A stretch of 64,000 bases of DNA, from NCBI RefSeq assembly GCF_014898095.1, contig NZ_CP062946.1, forward strand, positions 3,472,001 to 3,536,000. Reading direction: 5' to 3'. The position numbers and the translations under genes are program-made. Below are positions 28,996 through 37,978 of this stretch, piece after piece (the first letter of the stretch is position 1; each line of letters begins with the position of its first letter). Origin of the DNA: Thalassotalea sp. LPB0316 (GTDB lineage: Bacteria > Pseudomonadota > Gammaproteobacteria > Enterobacterales > Alteromonadaceae). The notes under the pieces are model-generated. The model ran no database searches, was not told the origin of the DNA, and saw only the letters and a list, made by a program, of their open reading frames with translations.

Positions 28996-29568
28996 GTGAC
29001 GACTAAAAAAACAATTATTTATCGTGAGATGACAAGCGAGGACTTTGAGCAAATCATCGCGCTTGGCAATCATGTTCACGGCGATGGTTACTTAAATCAA
29101 ACCAATATTAAAGAATGGTTTGAAAAGGGGATTAAAAACGGTATTAATGCCAATTTTGTCGCGTTAGACAATGACAAGCTCGTCGGCTTTCGCATTACCT
29201 ACAGCGCAGGACAATGGCATATCGATCAATGGTCGACGCCGAGTCAATGGCAAGTCGAACCTAGTGACGTTAGCTACTTTAAATGCAAGACCGTCGATGA
29301 AAATTACCGCGGCTACGGTATCGGCTCAAGATTATTAAAAGACTCTATTCAGGCGCTAAAAGCCCAAGGTGCAAAAGCGGGTGTCAGTCATTTATGGATG
29401 CAAAGCCCGGGCAATAGCGCAGTAAAATACTTCACCAAATGCGGTGGTGAGCTAGTTCAAGAGCATCCTGACAAATGGCATGAAGATAGCAAAAACGGTT
29501 ATGACTGTATTTTGTGTGGTTTTGACTGCCACTGCAGCGCCGCCGAGATGATCATTTATTTTAAATAA
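28996..29568 (+). CDS. GNAT family N-acetyltransferase
   Basis: GTG at 28996 is chosen, eight bases after AAGG. The GTG at 28990 would be too close to it. The product, about 190 residues, contains an acetyl-CoA motif YRGYGIGSRLLKDSI near 110-124, and NSAVKYFTKCGGEL in motif B. It ends with a cysteine-rich tail (CILCGFDCHCS). The substrate is unknown. Divergent transcription from the PuuB-like oxidase hints at amine metabolism, but this is only context. Confidence 0.82.
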   Translation: MTTKKTIIYREMTSEDFEQIIALGNHVHGDGYLNQTNIKEWFEKGIKNGINANFVALDNDKLVGFRITYSAGQWHIDQWSTPSQWQVEPSDVSYFKCKTVDENYRGYGIGSRLLKDSIQALKAQGAKAGVSHLWMQSPGNSAVKYFTKCGGELVQEHPDKWHEDSKNGYDCILCGFDCHCSAAEMIIYFK

Positions 29569-29580
29569 TATCTAATATAC

Positions 29581-29612
29581 TTGGGGTCAGAGTTAGCGAA
29601 CTCTGACCCCAA
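29581..29612 (+). repeat. GGGGTCAGAGT hairpin repeat
   Basis: A perfect 14-bp inverted repeat TTGGGGTCAGAGTT/AACTCTGACCCCAA with loop AGCG. It immediately follows the GNAT gene and may end its transcript. The core matches 14438-14467 and 42492-42519. Confidence 0.9.
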
Positions 29613-29660
29613 AAATCTATCCATCGCAACTTGGTGCTGGCAAAAACAATCAGCAATAAA

Positions 29661-29687
29661 AAAGCAGAGCCAATTAAGCTCTGCTTT
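29661..29687 (-). terminator. Terminator of the thr operon
   Basis: A 10-bp stem AAAGCAGAGC/GCTCTGCTTT lies 23 bp past thrC. On the minus strand it is followed by a T run. Confidence 0.85.
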
Positions 29688-29709
29688 CCGAAACCTGTAC
29701 TTTAGCTTA

Positions 29710-30987
29710 CTAAGCAAGTAAAAACGCTCTTAATTGATCAAAATCAGGCGCCATATCAATTGATAAAATCTGCTCACCTGCACAATCGGCAAGTTCTTTA
29801 GGTAAGGCTAACGGGCGACCTAAAATACTCTCCACAACCTCTTTAAATTTCGCTGGATGAGCCGTGCCTAAAAACAAACCGATTTCGTCATCGGCTAATT
29901 CATTAACCATAGCTTTATAGGCAACAGCGCCATGTGGCTCACTTAAATAGCCCATTTGATTTAACGCGATCACTGCTGATTGCGTTTGCTCTTCATCAAT
30001 AGTTTTTGAGCTCAGTGTCGCTCGGTCAATGATTTGTTGCTCAAGCATAAACTCAATACGAGGCCAGTTATTGGGATTAGAAACATCCATCGCGTTGGAA
30101 ATGGTTGCTACTGTTTTATTTGGCGACCACTGCCCTGTTTTCAAATAGCGCGGTACAGTATCATTGGCATTAGTCGCAGCAACAAAGCGCGAAATGGGTA
30201 AACCTAAAGCTTTTGCAAGCATGGCTGCCGTTAGGTTGCCAAAGTTACCACTGGGCACTGACAGTACCACATTGCGCGTTTCACCTTGCGCTTTTAGTTG
30301 CGCTAAGGCCTCAAAGTAATAACAGATTTGCGCCAGTAATCGGCTGATATTAATTGAGTTTGCCGAATTTAAGCCAATCGCCTTAGCCAATTCTTTATCA
30401 TCAAATGCTTGTTTAACCATGGCTTGGCAATCATCAAATGAGCCTTCGATGGCAATGGTACGAATATTCCCGCCCAAGGTCGTGAACATCTTTTCTTGAA
30501 GTAAGCTAATTTTGCCCTTCGGGTAAAGAATAACAACTTCGATGTTGTCTAAGCCATGAAAGGCATGAGCCACTGCCGCGCCAGTATCACCTGAGGTAGC
30601 GGTTAAAATCGTGATTTTTTCGCCATCAGTAAAACGCGACAAACACTGTGCCATAAAACGTGCACCAAAATCTTTAAAGGCAAGTGTTGGCCCATGATAC
30701 AACTCTAGCGAAGACACTTTATCTGACACCTGGTTGACTTTAGCGGGAAAATTAAAGGCACTTTCAACCACTTGATAAAGCGCTTCTTTGGTTAAATCAC
30801 CTTCAACAAATGGCGCTAACACTTCAACACTGCGCTCAACCAATCCCATTTCAAGTAGAGCATCGATATTATCGAGCGTTGGAATATACTCAGGAAAAAA
30901 TAACCCTTGGTTTCGACCTAATCCTTGTTTCACCGCCTGCGAAAAACTGACCTGTTCAGTATTGTCTTTTAAATTATAGTATTTCAA
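29710..30987 (-). CDS. thrC: Threonine synthase
   Basis: This PLP enzyme converts O-phospho-L-homoserine to threonine, the last step of the pathway. ELYHGPTLAFKDFGARF contains the PLP-binding Lys105, and TATSGDTGAAVAHAF and VPSGNFGN hold the cofactor phosphate. The 425-residue length is the class II type found in gammaproteobacteria. It is the third gene of thrABC, 10 bp from thrB, with its own terminator. Confidence 0.97.
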   Translation of the reverse strand: MKYYNLKDNTEQVSFSQAVKQGLGRNQGLFFPEYIPTLDNIDALLEMGLVERSVEVLAPFVEGDLTKEALYQVVESAFNFPAKVNQVSDKVSSLELYHGPTLAFKDFGARFMAQCLSRFTDGEKITILTATSGDTGAAVAHAFHGLDNIEVVILYPKGKISLLQEKMFTTLGGNIRTIAIEGSFDDCQAMVKQAFDDKELAKAIGLNSANSINISRLLAQICYYFEALAQLKAQGETRNVVLSVPSGNFGNLTAAMLAKALGLPISRFVAATNANDTVPRYLKTGQWSPNKTVATISNAMDVSNPNNWPRIEFMLEQQIIDRATLSSKTIDEEQTQSAVIALNQMGYLSEPHGAVAYKAMVNELADDEIGLFLGTAHPAKFKEVVESILGRPLALPKELADCAGEQILSIDMAPDFDQLRAFLLA

Positions 30988-30997
30988 AATCTTTCCC

Positions 30998-31942
30998 TTA
31001 ATTGATTACGCGTGCGCCATCGAGATCTGCCTTGCAGACATGGACAAAGCCCAACGACGTTTTCAAATAGTTTTCTTTTAACCAACAAGCCAACTCATTA
31101 GCGGTTTGCTGATCGTTACAAATACAGAATAAGGTTGGCCCCGAGCCAGAAATGCCAACAGCTAATCCACCTTGTGCTAGTAAATAATCTCGCGCTTGCT
31201 CAAAGCCAGGCAATAAATGCTTGCGATAAGGTTCGGCGATAACATCTTCAAAATGGCTGAACACCTGAGCTTCGTCTTGACGATAGCAAGCATCCACAAA
31301 CGACGCTAAAATTTGACCATATTCAATAACTTGAGCGCGAGAATATTGCTCAGGTAATACTTCTCGGGCGGCCTTAGTTGAAACCTCAATGCCCGGATAC
31401 GCCATAATGTAGTAATGATTATCAAAGCTAGGTAGGGTCGTCGTTACTTTATCTGTGGTTGGTAGCATTAATTGCAAGCCACCTAAAAAACAAGGCGCAA
31501 CGTTATCATAATGCAGGCTACCGCTAATTTGCGCCTCCATCTCACCCATCATTTTGAGTAGTTCATCGTCATTAAACGGTGCTTTGTAAAATTTGTTTAA
31601 CGCCACAAGAGCTGCAACTACTGAACAAGCACTTGAGCCTAAGCCACTGCCTACAGGCATTTTTTTATCTAAGGTAAGATGCACAGCTTGTACCTTCCCC
31701 CCACCGCTAAGCAGTCTGTGGTTAAACAATTGCAAACAGTGCCAAACGATATTTTGCTCAGCATCACTTGGCAACTTACTGGCAAATTCACCAATGACAC
31801 TTAACTGATTTTCTTGCGCCGACTCAATTGCCACGACATCACCGAGTAAAGTGCCATCAGCCGGCTTTACTGCTAACCCTAAAACATCAAAACCAATACT
31901 GACATTGCCGATTGATGCTGGGGCAAAAACTTCTATTTTCAT
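30998..31942 (-). CDS. thrB: Homoserine kinase
   Basis: This GHMP kinase phosphorylates homoserine with ATP. ATG 31942 (MKIEVFAPASIGNVSIGFD) overlaps the thrA stop as TAATG, so it is preferred over an upstream in-frame start. The GHMP motif MPVGSGLGSSACSVVAALVALN lies near 84-105. A C-terminal GISGSGPTLF follows. The 314-residue length is normal. Translation is coupled to thrA. Confidence 0.97.
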   Translation of the reverse strand: MKIEVFAPASIGNVSIGFDVLGLAVKPADGTLLGDVVAIESAQENQLSVIGEFASKLPSDAEQNIVWHCLQLFNHRLLSGGGKVQAVHLTLDKKMPVGSGLGSSACSVVAALVALNKFYKAPFNDDELLKMMGEMEAQISGSLHYDNVAPCFLGGLQLMLPTTDKVTTTLPSFDNHYYIMAYPGIEVSTKAAREVLPEQYSRAQVIEYGQILASFVDACYRQDEAQVFSHFEDVIAEPYRKHLLPGFEQARDYLLAQGGLAVGISGSGPTLFCICNDQQTANELACWLKENYLKTSLGFVHVCKADLDGARVIN

Positions 31943-34404
31943 TAGCTGACCTGCTCCCATGCTAATGTTCTTAATAAATCACCAAATACACCTGCCGCCG
32001 TTACAGCTGCGCCTGCGCCGTAGCCACGTAAAACAAATGGGATTGGCTGATAATAACGACTGTGAATTGCCAACGCGTTCTCACCGTCTTTAATTGCGCT
32101 TAACGGATGAGTACCATCAACCGCTTCAATTGACACCTTGCATTTACCATCAATAATATTGCCGATGTAACGCAACACCTTACCCTCAGATTTTGCTTGT
32201 GAGACTTTATTGGCGTAATACTCATCAATTTGAACTAGGTTATTCATAAATTCCGTGACACTGCCCTGCGCGTTAAAATCGCTCGGTAGTACCGGCTCAA
32301 TTTCAATATCACTGAGCTCCAGCGCCATGCCGGCTTCACGTGCCAAAATAAGCAGTTTGCGCGCGACGTCCATGCCACTTAAATCATCGCGAGGATCTGG
32401 CTCTGTAAAACCGTTTTCTTTCGCGATTGCCGTAGCTTGTGAAATCGACATCCCCTCGTCTAGCTTACCAAAAATATACGATAGCGAACCTGATAAAACA
32501 CCTTGAAACTGATGCAATTTGTCACCGGCGCGAAACAGGCTTTGCAATGTATCAATTACCGGCAAGCCTGCACCAACGGTTGTTTCATATAAAAAGCGAC
32601 GCTTGGTGTGCTGGGCTGCTGTGCGCAATGCTTGGTAATACTGCCACGAATCAGTGTTTGCCTTTTTATTTGGCGTGACCACGTGAAAGCCTTGTTCTAA
32701 GTATTCAACATAACTCATCGCCAATGCTTCATTAGACGTACAGTCAACCAATACAGGGTTGATCAGGTGGTTTTCACGGACGAAATTTTTGATTTCTTCA
32801 ACGGTTAAAGCCACGCGCTGGCTTGGTGCTTCGATAAATGCCTGCCAGTTATTCAAATCAATACCGCCGCTTTGCAGTGCCATGCCTTTTGAGTTAGCGA
32901 TACCATAGACACTCAGATCGATATTTTGCTCTGCTAGTGCACCTTGCTGACGCGCAATTTGATCGATAAGTTCACTACCGACCACACCGCAGCCGACTAA
33001 AAAGACGTCGATTGATTGATGATGAGAGAAAAAGTTTTGGTGACAAACTTTAATCGCATCGGTTGCTTTGCGCTCTTCAATGACCACAGAAATACTGCGC
33101 TCTGATGAATCTTGGGCAATGGCGATAACATTGACCCGCGCTTGCGCTAATGAACTAAATAACTTGGCGGCAACGCCTTGTTGCTGCTGCATACCATCGC
33201 CAATCAGTGAGATGATTGACAGTTTTTGTTGTAATTGAATTGGCTCGAGTAAGCCATTGAACAGCTCAAGTTCAAAGGCTTGTTGTAGGCTTTTCTTAGC
33301 GCGTTTGGCATCGGCGCTATGAACACAAAAACTAATACAGTACTCGCTCGATGATTGAGAGATCATTACCGTTGAAATATTGGCTTGGCTCATCGCGGCA
33401 AAGACTCGACTCGCCATACCAACCATGCCTTTCATACCGGGGCCAGAAACATTGATCATGGTTAAATCGTCGAGGTTTGAAATCGCTTTTACCGAGTCAC
33501 CTTTTGAGCGTTCATTGCCAATTAACGTACCTTTGGCGTCTGGTTTTGCCGTGTTTTTGATGTAACACTTTATATGGTGTTGAGCCAGTGGCCCGATCGT
33601 TTTTGGATGCAGTACTTTAGCGCCAAAATAAGAGAGCTCCATTGCCTCTTGATACGATAAATAATCTAACACTGTAGCCGAAGGGATAGCTCTAGGATCA
33701 GCGTTGTAAACACCGCTGACATCTGTCCAAATCTCACAAGCATCAGCTTTGGCACAAACAGCTAAAACCGCTGCCGAATAATCAGAACCATTGCGGCCAA
33801 GCGTCGTTAACTGGCCATCAGCGCTCGTGCCAATAAACCCAGGCATTAAGCCGATGCCCGACAACTCACTGTAGTGCTCAGCATACTGAGCTTTACTTTT
33901 CGCCAGATCGGCAACTGCGTTGAGCGAAGCGTTGTTAGTAAAGAGGAATTTTTCAGGCGCGATAGTACTTACTTGATATTGTTGCGCTGTTAACACCCCT
34001 TCAAGCAGTGATACGCTAACCCGCTCACCAAGACTAATAATTCTCGCATTAATATGTTCAGGGCAGTATGCCAGCAAGTGAGCCCCTTCTAAATAGCGGT
34101 CGAGCTGGCCGACTAGATCACTAACATGCGCTTTGACTTTATCGCCATCAAAACCACTTAACTGGTTTGACAATGCGTTAATGATATCGGTTGATGCTTG
34201 CTGAAACTGGCCTAATCCTTGATCGATCGCGGTTTTACTAGCAATGTTGTCGGCTAAGTAAACCAAGTGGTTGGTGATCCCTTGTGGCGCAGAAACCACC
34301 ACGGCGATGGCTCCTTGCTGCGCTTTATCTGTGATAATTTTGGCGACTTCTAAAAATCGATTGGCATTTGCCAACGATGAACCACCAAATTTCAGCACTC
34401 GCAT
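31942..34404 (-). CDS. thrA: Bifunctional aspartokinase / homoserine dehydrogenase I
   Basis: This two-domain enzyme performs the first and third steps of threonine synthesis. Residues 1-295 are aspartokinase (VLKFGGSSLANANRF at 3-17; GRNGSDYSAAVLA). Tandem ACT regulatory domains follow. Residues from about 465 are homoserine dehydrogenase (VFLVGCGVVGSELIDQI; later SGSLSYIFG and TEPDPRDDLSGMDVARKLLILARE). At 820 residues it matches E. coli ThrA. Family knowledge predicts feedback inhibition by threonine. Expression is probably attenuated through the leader peptide and hairpin upstream. Confidence 0.97.
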   Translation of the reverse strand: MRVLKFGGSSLANANRFLEVAKIITDKAQQGAIAVVVSAPQGITNHLVYLADNIASKTAIDQGLGQFQQASTDIINALSNQLSGFDGDKVKAHVSDLVGQLDRYLEGAHLLAYCPEHINARIISLGERVSVSLLEGVLTAQQYQVSTIAPEKFLFTNNASLNAVADLAKSKAQYAEHYSELSGIGLMPGFIGTSADGQLTTLGRNGSDYSAAVLAVCAKADACEIWTDVSGVYNADPRAIPSATVLDYLSYQEAMELSYFGAKVLHPKTIGPLAQHHIKCYIKNTAKPDAKGTLIGNERSKGDSVKAISNLDDLTMINVSGPGMKGMVGMASRVFAAMSQANISTVMISQSSSEYCISFCVHSADAKRAKKSLQQAFELELFNGLLEPIQLQQKLSIISLIGDGMQQQQGVAAKLFSSLAQARVNVIAIAQDSSERSISVVIEERKATDAIKVCHQNFFSHHQSIDVFLVGCGVVGSELIDQIARQQGALAEQNIDLSVYGIANSKGMALQSGGIDLNNWQAFIEAPSQRVALTVEEIKNFVRENHLINPVLVDCTSNEALAMSYVEYLEQGFHVVTPNKKANTDSWQYYQALRTAAQHTKRRFLYETTVGAGLPVIDTLQSLFRAGDKLHQFQGVLSGSLSYIFGKLDEGMSISQATAIAKENGFTEPDPRDDLSGMDVARKLLILAREAGMALELSDIEIEPVLPSDFNAQGSVTEFMNNLVQIDEYYANKVSQAKSEGKVLRYIGNIIDGKCKVSIEAVDGTHPLSAIKDGENALAIHSRYYQPIPFVLRGYGAGAAVTAAGVFGDLLRTLAWEQVS

Positions 34405-34426
34405 GTTATTCCCCTTCTAAAACGAA

Positions 34427-34455
34427 AAAGCCCGTAACTTTTGGTCACGGGCTTT
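34427..34455 (-). terminator. thr operon attenuator hairpin
   Basis: A 9-bp stem AAAGCCCGT/ACGGGCTTT with loop ACTTTTGGTCA (on the minus strand) sits between the leader peptide stop and thrA. It is followed on the minus strand by a T-rich run. The position and form match a transcription attenuator. Confidence 0.88.
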
Positions 34456-34478
34456 ATAAAAATTATTTTTTTTACGCG

Positions 34479-34553
34479 TCAGCCTATGACCATCTTCTCA
34501 ATTGAGAGAATGGTGATCGTGGTTGTGGTAATTCGGCTATTAAATATACGCAT
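34479..34553 (-). CDS. thrL: thr operon leader peptide
   Basis: A 24-codon ORF 75 bp before thrA reads with four consecutive threonines followed by Ile-Thr-Ile (residues 9-15: TTTTITI). This is the same regulatory codon type as in the E. coli thr leader (runs of Thr and Ile codons). Its coding sequence overlaps an alternative hairpin (ACCATTCTC paired near GAGAAGATGGT) that can compete with the attenuator. Ribosome stalling on scarce Thr- or Ile-tRNA would favour readthrough. The gene is too short for usual gene finders. Confidence 0.88.
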   Translation of the reverse strand: MRIFNSRITTTTITILSIEKMVIG

Positions 34554-34653
34554 AACTTTAAACTGCCTGAGAAAATCTCTAGAGTCAATACTTTAATTCA
34601 AATAAAAAGTTATAAGTTATGTGGTGTGTAAAAATGAAATAACGAGTGAAAAT

Positions 34654-35601
34654 TTACACGCAAGCTATCATATTTTGATAAACGGAAACTTGGTTGCGGC
34701 CATTGTCCTTGGCTTGGTAAAGCGCTTGATCGGCTTTTGAAATCAAATCTTCATAACGATAATCTTCATCGCATAATGTTGCAATGCCGATACTAGCGGT
34801 GATATTGATCGGCGTATCTTTGTATAGGATGGATATGTCTTCTATGCGTTGACGAATTTTCTCTGCAACGTCAAGCGCACCAACAACCCCAGTTTCCGGC
34901 AAAATAACGGCGAATTCTTCACCGCCATAACGGCCAAACGTATCAGAAATACGAATTAGCTCATCAATTGATTTCGAAGTTTCAATTAAAACGGTGTCAC
35001 CACATTGGTGGCCATAAGTATCATTGAGTCGTTTGAAGTGGTCTAAATCAAACATGATCAAGGCTAAATCAGCGTCATAGCGGCGTGCCCGAGAAAATTC
35101 CTGACCTAAACACTCTTCCCAATGTTTGCGGTTAAAGATTTGGGTTAAACCATCAATGCGGTTTGCCATTGCTAGCTCGTCAAGCGTCTTTCTCAGCATT
35201 GTTTGGTAATGACAAACATCTGTAACGTCTTCAATCAAAATACAAATATGATTTAATTCGCCGTTATCGGTTACTGGCGTAAATGTAATGTTCTGGGCCA
35301 TGTAATGGCTGTCTGTGGTTATTGGCCGAGTATGCGGTAATTCGAATAAATGGTGGCGTTGCTCCCAAGAGCAAAACGATGGAGAGTTGAGCTGTTTAAC
35401 ACCTTCAAGCTTGCGTTCAAACCAACGCCTCGGTAGCTCTGGAAAAACATCATAAACAGACATTTCAAAAACATCGGCTAGCTTTTTATTGGCGTGGATC
35501 GCCATAAAATTATTCCAAAACACGATGCGATTCTCTAAATCAAGTACTAAAATACCTGAGTTGAGTTGATCTGTTACTTTTTCACAGAAACTAAAGGTCA
35601 T
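34654..35601 (-). CDS. PAS-GGDEF diguanylate cyclase
   Basis: This 315-residue cytoplasmic protein has an N-terminal PAS-like domain (residues about 10-130: GILVLDLENRIVFWN, then VFEMSVYDVFPEL). A GGDEF domain starts at about 145 (DELAMANRIDGLTQIFNR). The active loop is G-G-E-E-F at 226-230. The product-inhibition I-site RISD is five residues before it, at 217-220, so it should synthesise c-di-GMP and be feedback-inhibited. Its ATG overlaps the CheC gene stop by one base (TAATG type), so translation is coupled. Confidence 0.92.
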   Translation of the reverse strand: MTFSFCEKVTDQLNSGILVLDLENRIVFWNNFMAIHANKKLADVFEMSVYDVFPELPRRWFERKLEGVKQLNSPSFCSWEQRHHLFELPHTRPITTDSHYMAQNITFTPVTDNGELNHICILIEDVTDVCHYQTMLRKTLDELAMANRIDGLTQIFNRKHWEECLGQEFSRARRYDADLALIMFDLDHFKRLNDTYGHQCGDTVLIETSKSIDELIRISDTFGRYGGEEFAVILPETGVVGALDVAEKIRQRIEDISILYKDTPINITASIGIATLCDEDYRYEDLISKADQALYQAKDNGRNQVSVYQNMIACV

Positions 35602-36209
35602 TAGAACTCCGACAATATGCGGTCTAATACTGATTTAATATTGATAATCGCTGATTCAGGGATCAGTAATATCATGTCGCAATTAAATGAAAAGTCGGTC
35701 ACGCGATAAGTAATTTTAACTTTTAATGCTAGGTCCCAACTAAACGACAAGTTCTCAACGTGTTCAACCAAAGGATTGCGCGATGCTGATAGTAAACGTG
35801 GCGCACTATAAGACATTTGATTGTCGATTTGCGAAGCAAAAACATTCAAAAACGTCGTTGTTAAGATGGAGCTAATATCGATGAGTTGCTCTTCATCACT
35901 CAGCTCGCCAGGTTCATAACCAAGTAAATCAGCTATTTGCAAAGAATCTTGCGACTGGTAGACCAATAACGCTTCGCCGCGAATACCTTCATAACCAAAA
36001 AAGCCTTGGCTAACAATCGCTGAAGCAAGTGTTTTATCATTTAACGTGATCGACAAAGAGCTGGCATCAACCTGCTCAATACTTGGCACTCTTAAATCAA
36101 CAAAAGTGTCCAAATAGCGGGCAAGCTGATCACTGGCCTGCCCCATCGCAACATTGATTAACTCCTGTAGGCAATCTTGCTGGTCGTCATTTAAATTAAA
36201 TGCACTCAT
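35601..36209 (-). CDS. CheC-family CheY-P phosphatase
   Basis: This 202-residue protein is of the CheC/CheX/FliY family. The first active-site helix reads CLQELINVAMGQASDQLA (E and N in place, near 13-30) and the second SSILTTTFLNVFASQI (near 112-127). Such proteins dephosphorylate response regulators. It lies between a CheY-like receiver (overlap 4 bp) and a diguanylate cyclase (overlap 1 bp), without CheA nearby. Its substrate is probably that receiver. Confidence 0.85.
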   Translation of the reverse strand: MSAFNLNDDQQDCLQELINVAMGQASDQLARYLDTFVDLRVPSIEQVDASSLSITLNDKTLASAIVSQGFFGYEGIRGEALLVYQSQDSLQIADLLGYEPGELSDEEQLIDISSILTTTFLNVFASQIDNQMSYSAPRLLSASRNPLVEHVENLSFSWDLALKVKITYRVTDFSFNCDMILLIPESAIINIKSVLDRILSEF

Positions 36210-36571
36210 ATATATCCATGTTCTTGTAAATTCGAGGCGAGTACCTCAGCGTTTACTGGCTTCCTCAAAAACGCTTTTGCTCCTAATTGCAATACTTTAC
36301 TTTGCATTTCTGGCTGGATATCAGCCGAGATAACAAATACAGCAGTATCAAGGTTTAACTTTTGAATTCCCTGCAGTACACCTACCCCATCAATATCAGG
36401 CATGGTTAAATCAAGAAACAGCACATCAACATCGTTATTTCGTAACAAAGTTAATGCTTCTCGGCCATTAGTAGCGGTTTGGATATTAACTTGCCATTGC
36501 TCAGGAAGTGAGCGAAGTACTTGTTTACGGGCAAGGTTTGAGTCATCACAAATAAGAACTGACGAGCTCAT
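36206..36571 (-). CDS. CheY-like single-domain response regulator
   Basis: This receiver has no output domain: 121 residues with the acidic pair D9-D10, the phosphoacceptor D54 (LFLDLTMPDIDG), and the late Lys in AKAFLRKPV. It overlaps the CheC gene by 4 bp. It probably transmits phosphorylation state to the CheC and diguanylate cyclase encoded after it, or to an external partner. The cognate kinase is not in view. Confidence 0.92.
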   Translation of the reverse strand: MSSSVLICDDSNLARKQVLRSLPEQWQVNIQTATNGREALTLLRNNDVDVLFLDLTMPDIDGVGVLQGIQKLNLDTAVFVISADIQPEMQSKVLQLGAKAFLRKPVNAEVLASNLQEHGYI

Positions 36572-36660
36572 CGTGGGAAATCCTTTATGTTATTCTTGTT
36601 CTTTGTTGATAATTTAACTTATCTCACCTTATTTTTAAACAAAAAATTTACAAAGGAGAA

Positions 36661-36690
36661 AGCGCTATTATTTATCAATAACATAGCGCT
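36661..36690 (-). terminator. Weak hairpin after the membrane peptide
   Basis: The stem AGCGCTATTAT with ATAACATAGCGCT (one bulge) is followed on the minus strand by a T-rich segment after 20 bases. It may partly terminate transcription ahead of the CheY-like gene. Confidence 0.45.
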
Positions 36691-36708
36691 AGCTTGAAGA
36701 AACTAAAT

Positions 36709-36795
36709 TTAGATTATTTTCAAAACATAAAGCGAAATAATCGCTGAAGAAAGGTAAATAGCAATCATGATCACAGTATCTGTTGAGAATTTCAT
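36709..36795 (-). CDS. 28-residue single-pass membrane peptide
   Basis: An ORF on the minus strand opens with GGAG seven bases before the ATG at 36795 and encodes 28 residues. These are a short polar start (MKFSTDTV) followed by a continuous hydrophobic helix (IMIAIYLSSAIISLYVLKII) that would just span the inner membrane. It lies 137 bp upstream of the CheY-like gene in the same direction. The ribosome-binding site and one clean helix make it a credible small membrane protein, but no family can be named. Confidence 0.6.
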   Translation of the reverse strand: MKFSTDTVIMIAIYLSSAIISLYVLKII

Positions 36796-36887
36796 TACGG
36801 CACTCCAAAACGTTGAATTAAAATTATATTAACCTTCTCGTCACGAGTGATCTGTTGCTTTACTTTAACTTACGTTACAAGTTGTAA

Positions 36888-37580
36888 TCAGGAAAAAACA
36901 CTGAGTTGCTTTTGATGGGCTTTGAGCCATTGGCGGTGAGTATTGTAGTCAGGTACAAACTGACTAACTAGCTGCCAAAATGCTGTTGAATGGTTCATGT
37001 ATTTAAGGTGACAAAGTTCGTGAACAATCACGTAGTCGACTAGCTTATCAGGTGTCATCGCTAATAAGGAATTAAAGGTTAGTTGGCCTTTTGAATTACA
37101 ACTCCCCCACCGAGATTTATACTGGCGCACCTTGTAACCACTTGGCACTAGTTGAGTTTTGTTAACCCAATAAGGCAGACGTTCGGCTATTTTACTTTCT
37201 ATTTGTTGCTGAAAGAATACTGCTAGCCGCTGTTTTACCAGCGCTGAAGCTTGCTGCTCATCTATTATTTCAGCCACTTCGACAAACAGCGTGTTTTGAT
37301 GGGCAATAACCTCAGCTTTTGCTGATTTAATGTAAGCGATGGTATGCGGTTGGCCTTGATATAAAATATCAAAGCCATGTTGAAATGCTGCTTGTTTATT
37401 CACTTGTTCTAGCAAGCTTTGTTTGAGCTTTTGGCCAATCCATTGTGACTTTTCCAACAGCATGGCATCAATAGCACTTTGACTAACAAATTGCGGCGCA
37501 CGCACATAAACTTGGCCAGCCTTGACAGTGATCGCCAATGTTTTGCGCCGAGCACTGCGCGCAAGTTGATAACTAAACAC
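36888..37580 (-). CDS. YgjP-type zinc metallopeptidase (DUF45)
   Basis: This 230-residue protein has the M48-like YgjP/WLM fold. RWGSCNSKGQLTFN near 157-170 and VIVHELCHLKYMNHS near 184-198 hold the zinc motif HELCH (187-191), with a third ligand likely in the following NHSTAFW. It is cytoplasmic, with no signal or membrane segment. Its substrate is unknown. In E. coli YgjP is a predicted hydrolase only. It follows yebG by 9 bp. Confidence 0.88.
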   Translation of the reverse strand: MFSYQLARSARRKTLAITVKAGQVYVRAPQFVSQSAIDAMLLEKSQWIGQKLKQSLLEQVNKQAAFQHGFDILYQGQPHTIAYIKSAKAEVIAHQNTLFVEVAEIIDEQQASALVKQRLAVFFQQQIESKIAERLPYWVNKTQLVPSGYKVRQYKSRWGSCNSKGQLTFNSLLAMTPDKLVDYVIVHELCHLKYMNHSTAFWQLVSQFVPDYNTHRQWLKAHQKQLSVFS

Positions 37581-37589
37581 TAGCGCGGT

Positions 37590-37904
37590 TTACGCAACGT
37601 CTTTCTTATCTTCGTCGGTTACCGCTTCTTTTTTAGCAGCCTTTTTTGCCGGAACAGCTTTTGCCACCGGTTTTGGTTTTTTCGCCTGTAGCGCAATTAA
37701 GACATCTTCGCGATTAGACGCTAAAAATACACTTAATTCTTCAGCAAGACTTTCAGACAATTCAACAGGTGCTTTGGCAAACATTTCCGTTAAGTTATCG
37801 GCCATATCGAGCATTTTATCGTATTCATCTGCCGCCTTCTTATCCATAAATGTTTTTACCTCCGCATTTTGGCGAATCACTACGTAACGAGCTTCAACTG
37901 CCAT
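37590..37904 (-). CDS. yebG: YebG, SOS-induced protein
   Basis: This 104-residue protein aligns well with E. coli YebG at its start (MAVEARYVVIRQNAEVKTF, KKAADEYDKMLDMADNL). It ends in an Ala/Lys-rich tail instead of the E. coli acidic one. E. coli YebG is induced by DNA damage under LexA, but its molecular role is unclear. A matching LexA box is found 75 bp before the start (37979-37994), supporting the same control here. Confidence 0.9.
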   Translation of the reverse strand: MAVEARYVVIRQNAEVKTFMDKKAADEYDKMLDMADNLTEMFAKAPVELSESLAEELSVFLASNREDVLIALQAKKPKPVAKAVPAKKAAKKEAVTDEDKKDVA

Positions 37905-37978
37905 TAGAAATCCTCTTGTTCAAACCGAATATTGGTTGTTGGTGGCTATCGGGCCCTCGTCCCACAAACACCAACAAA

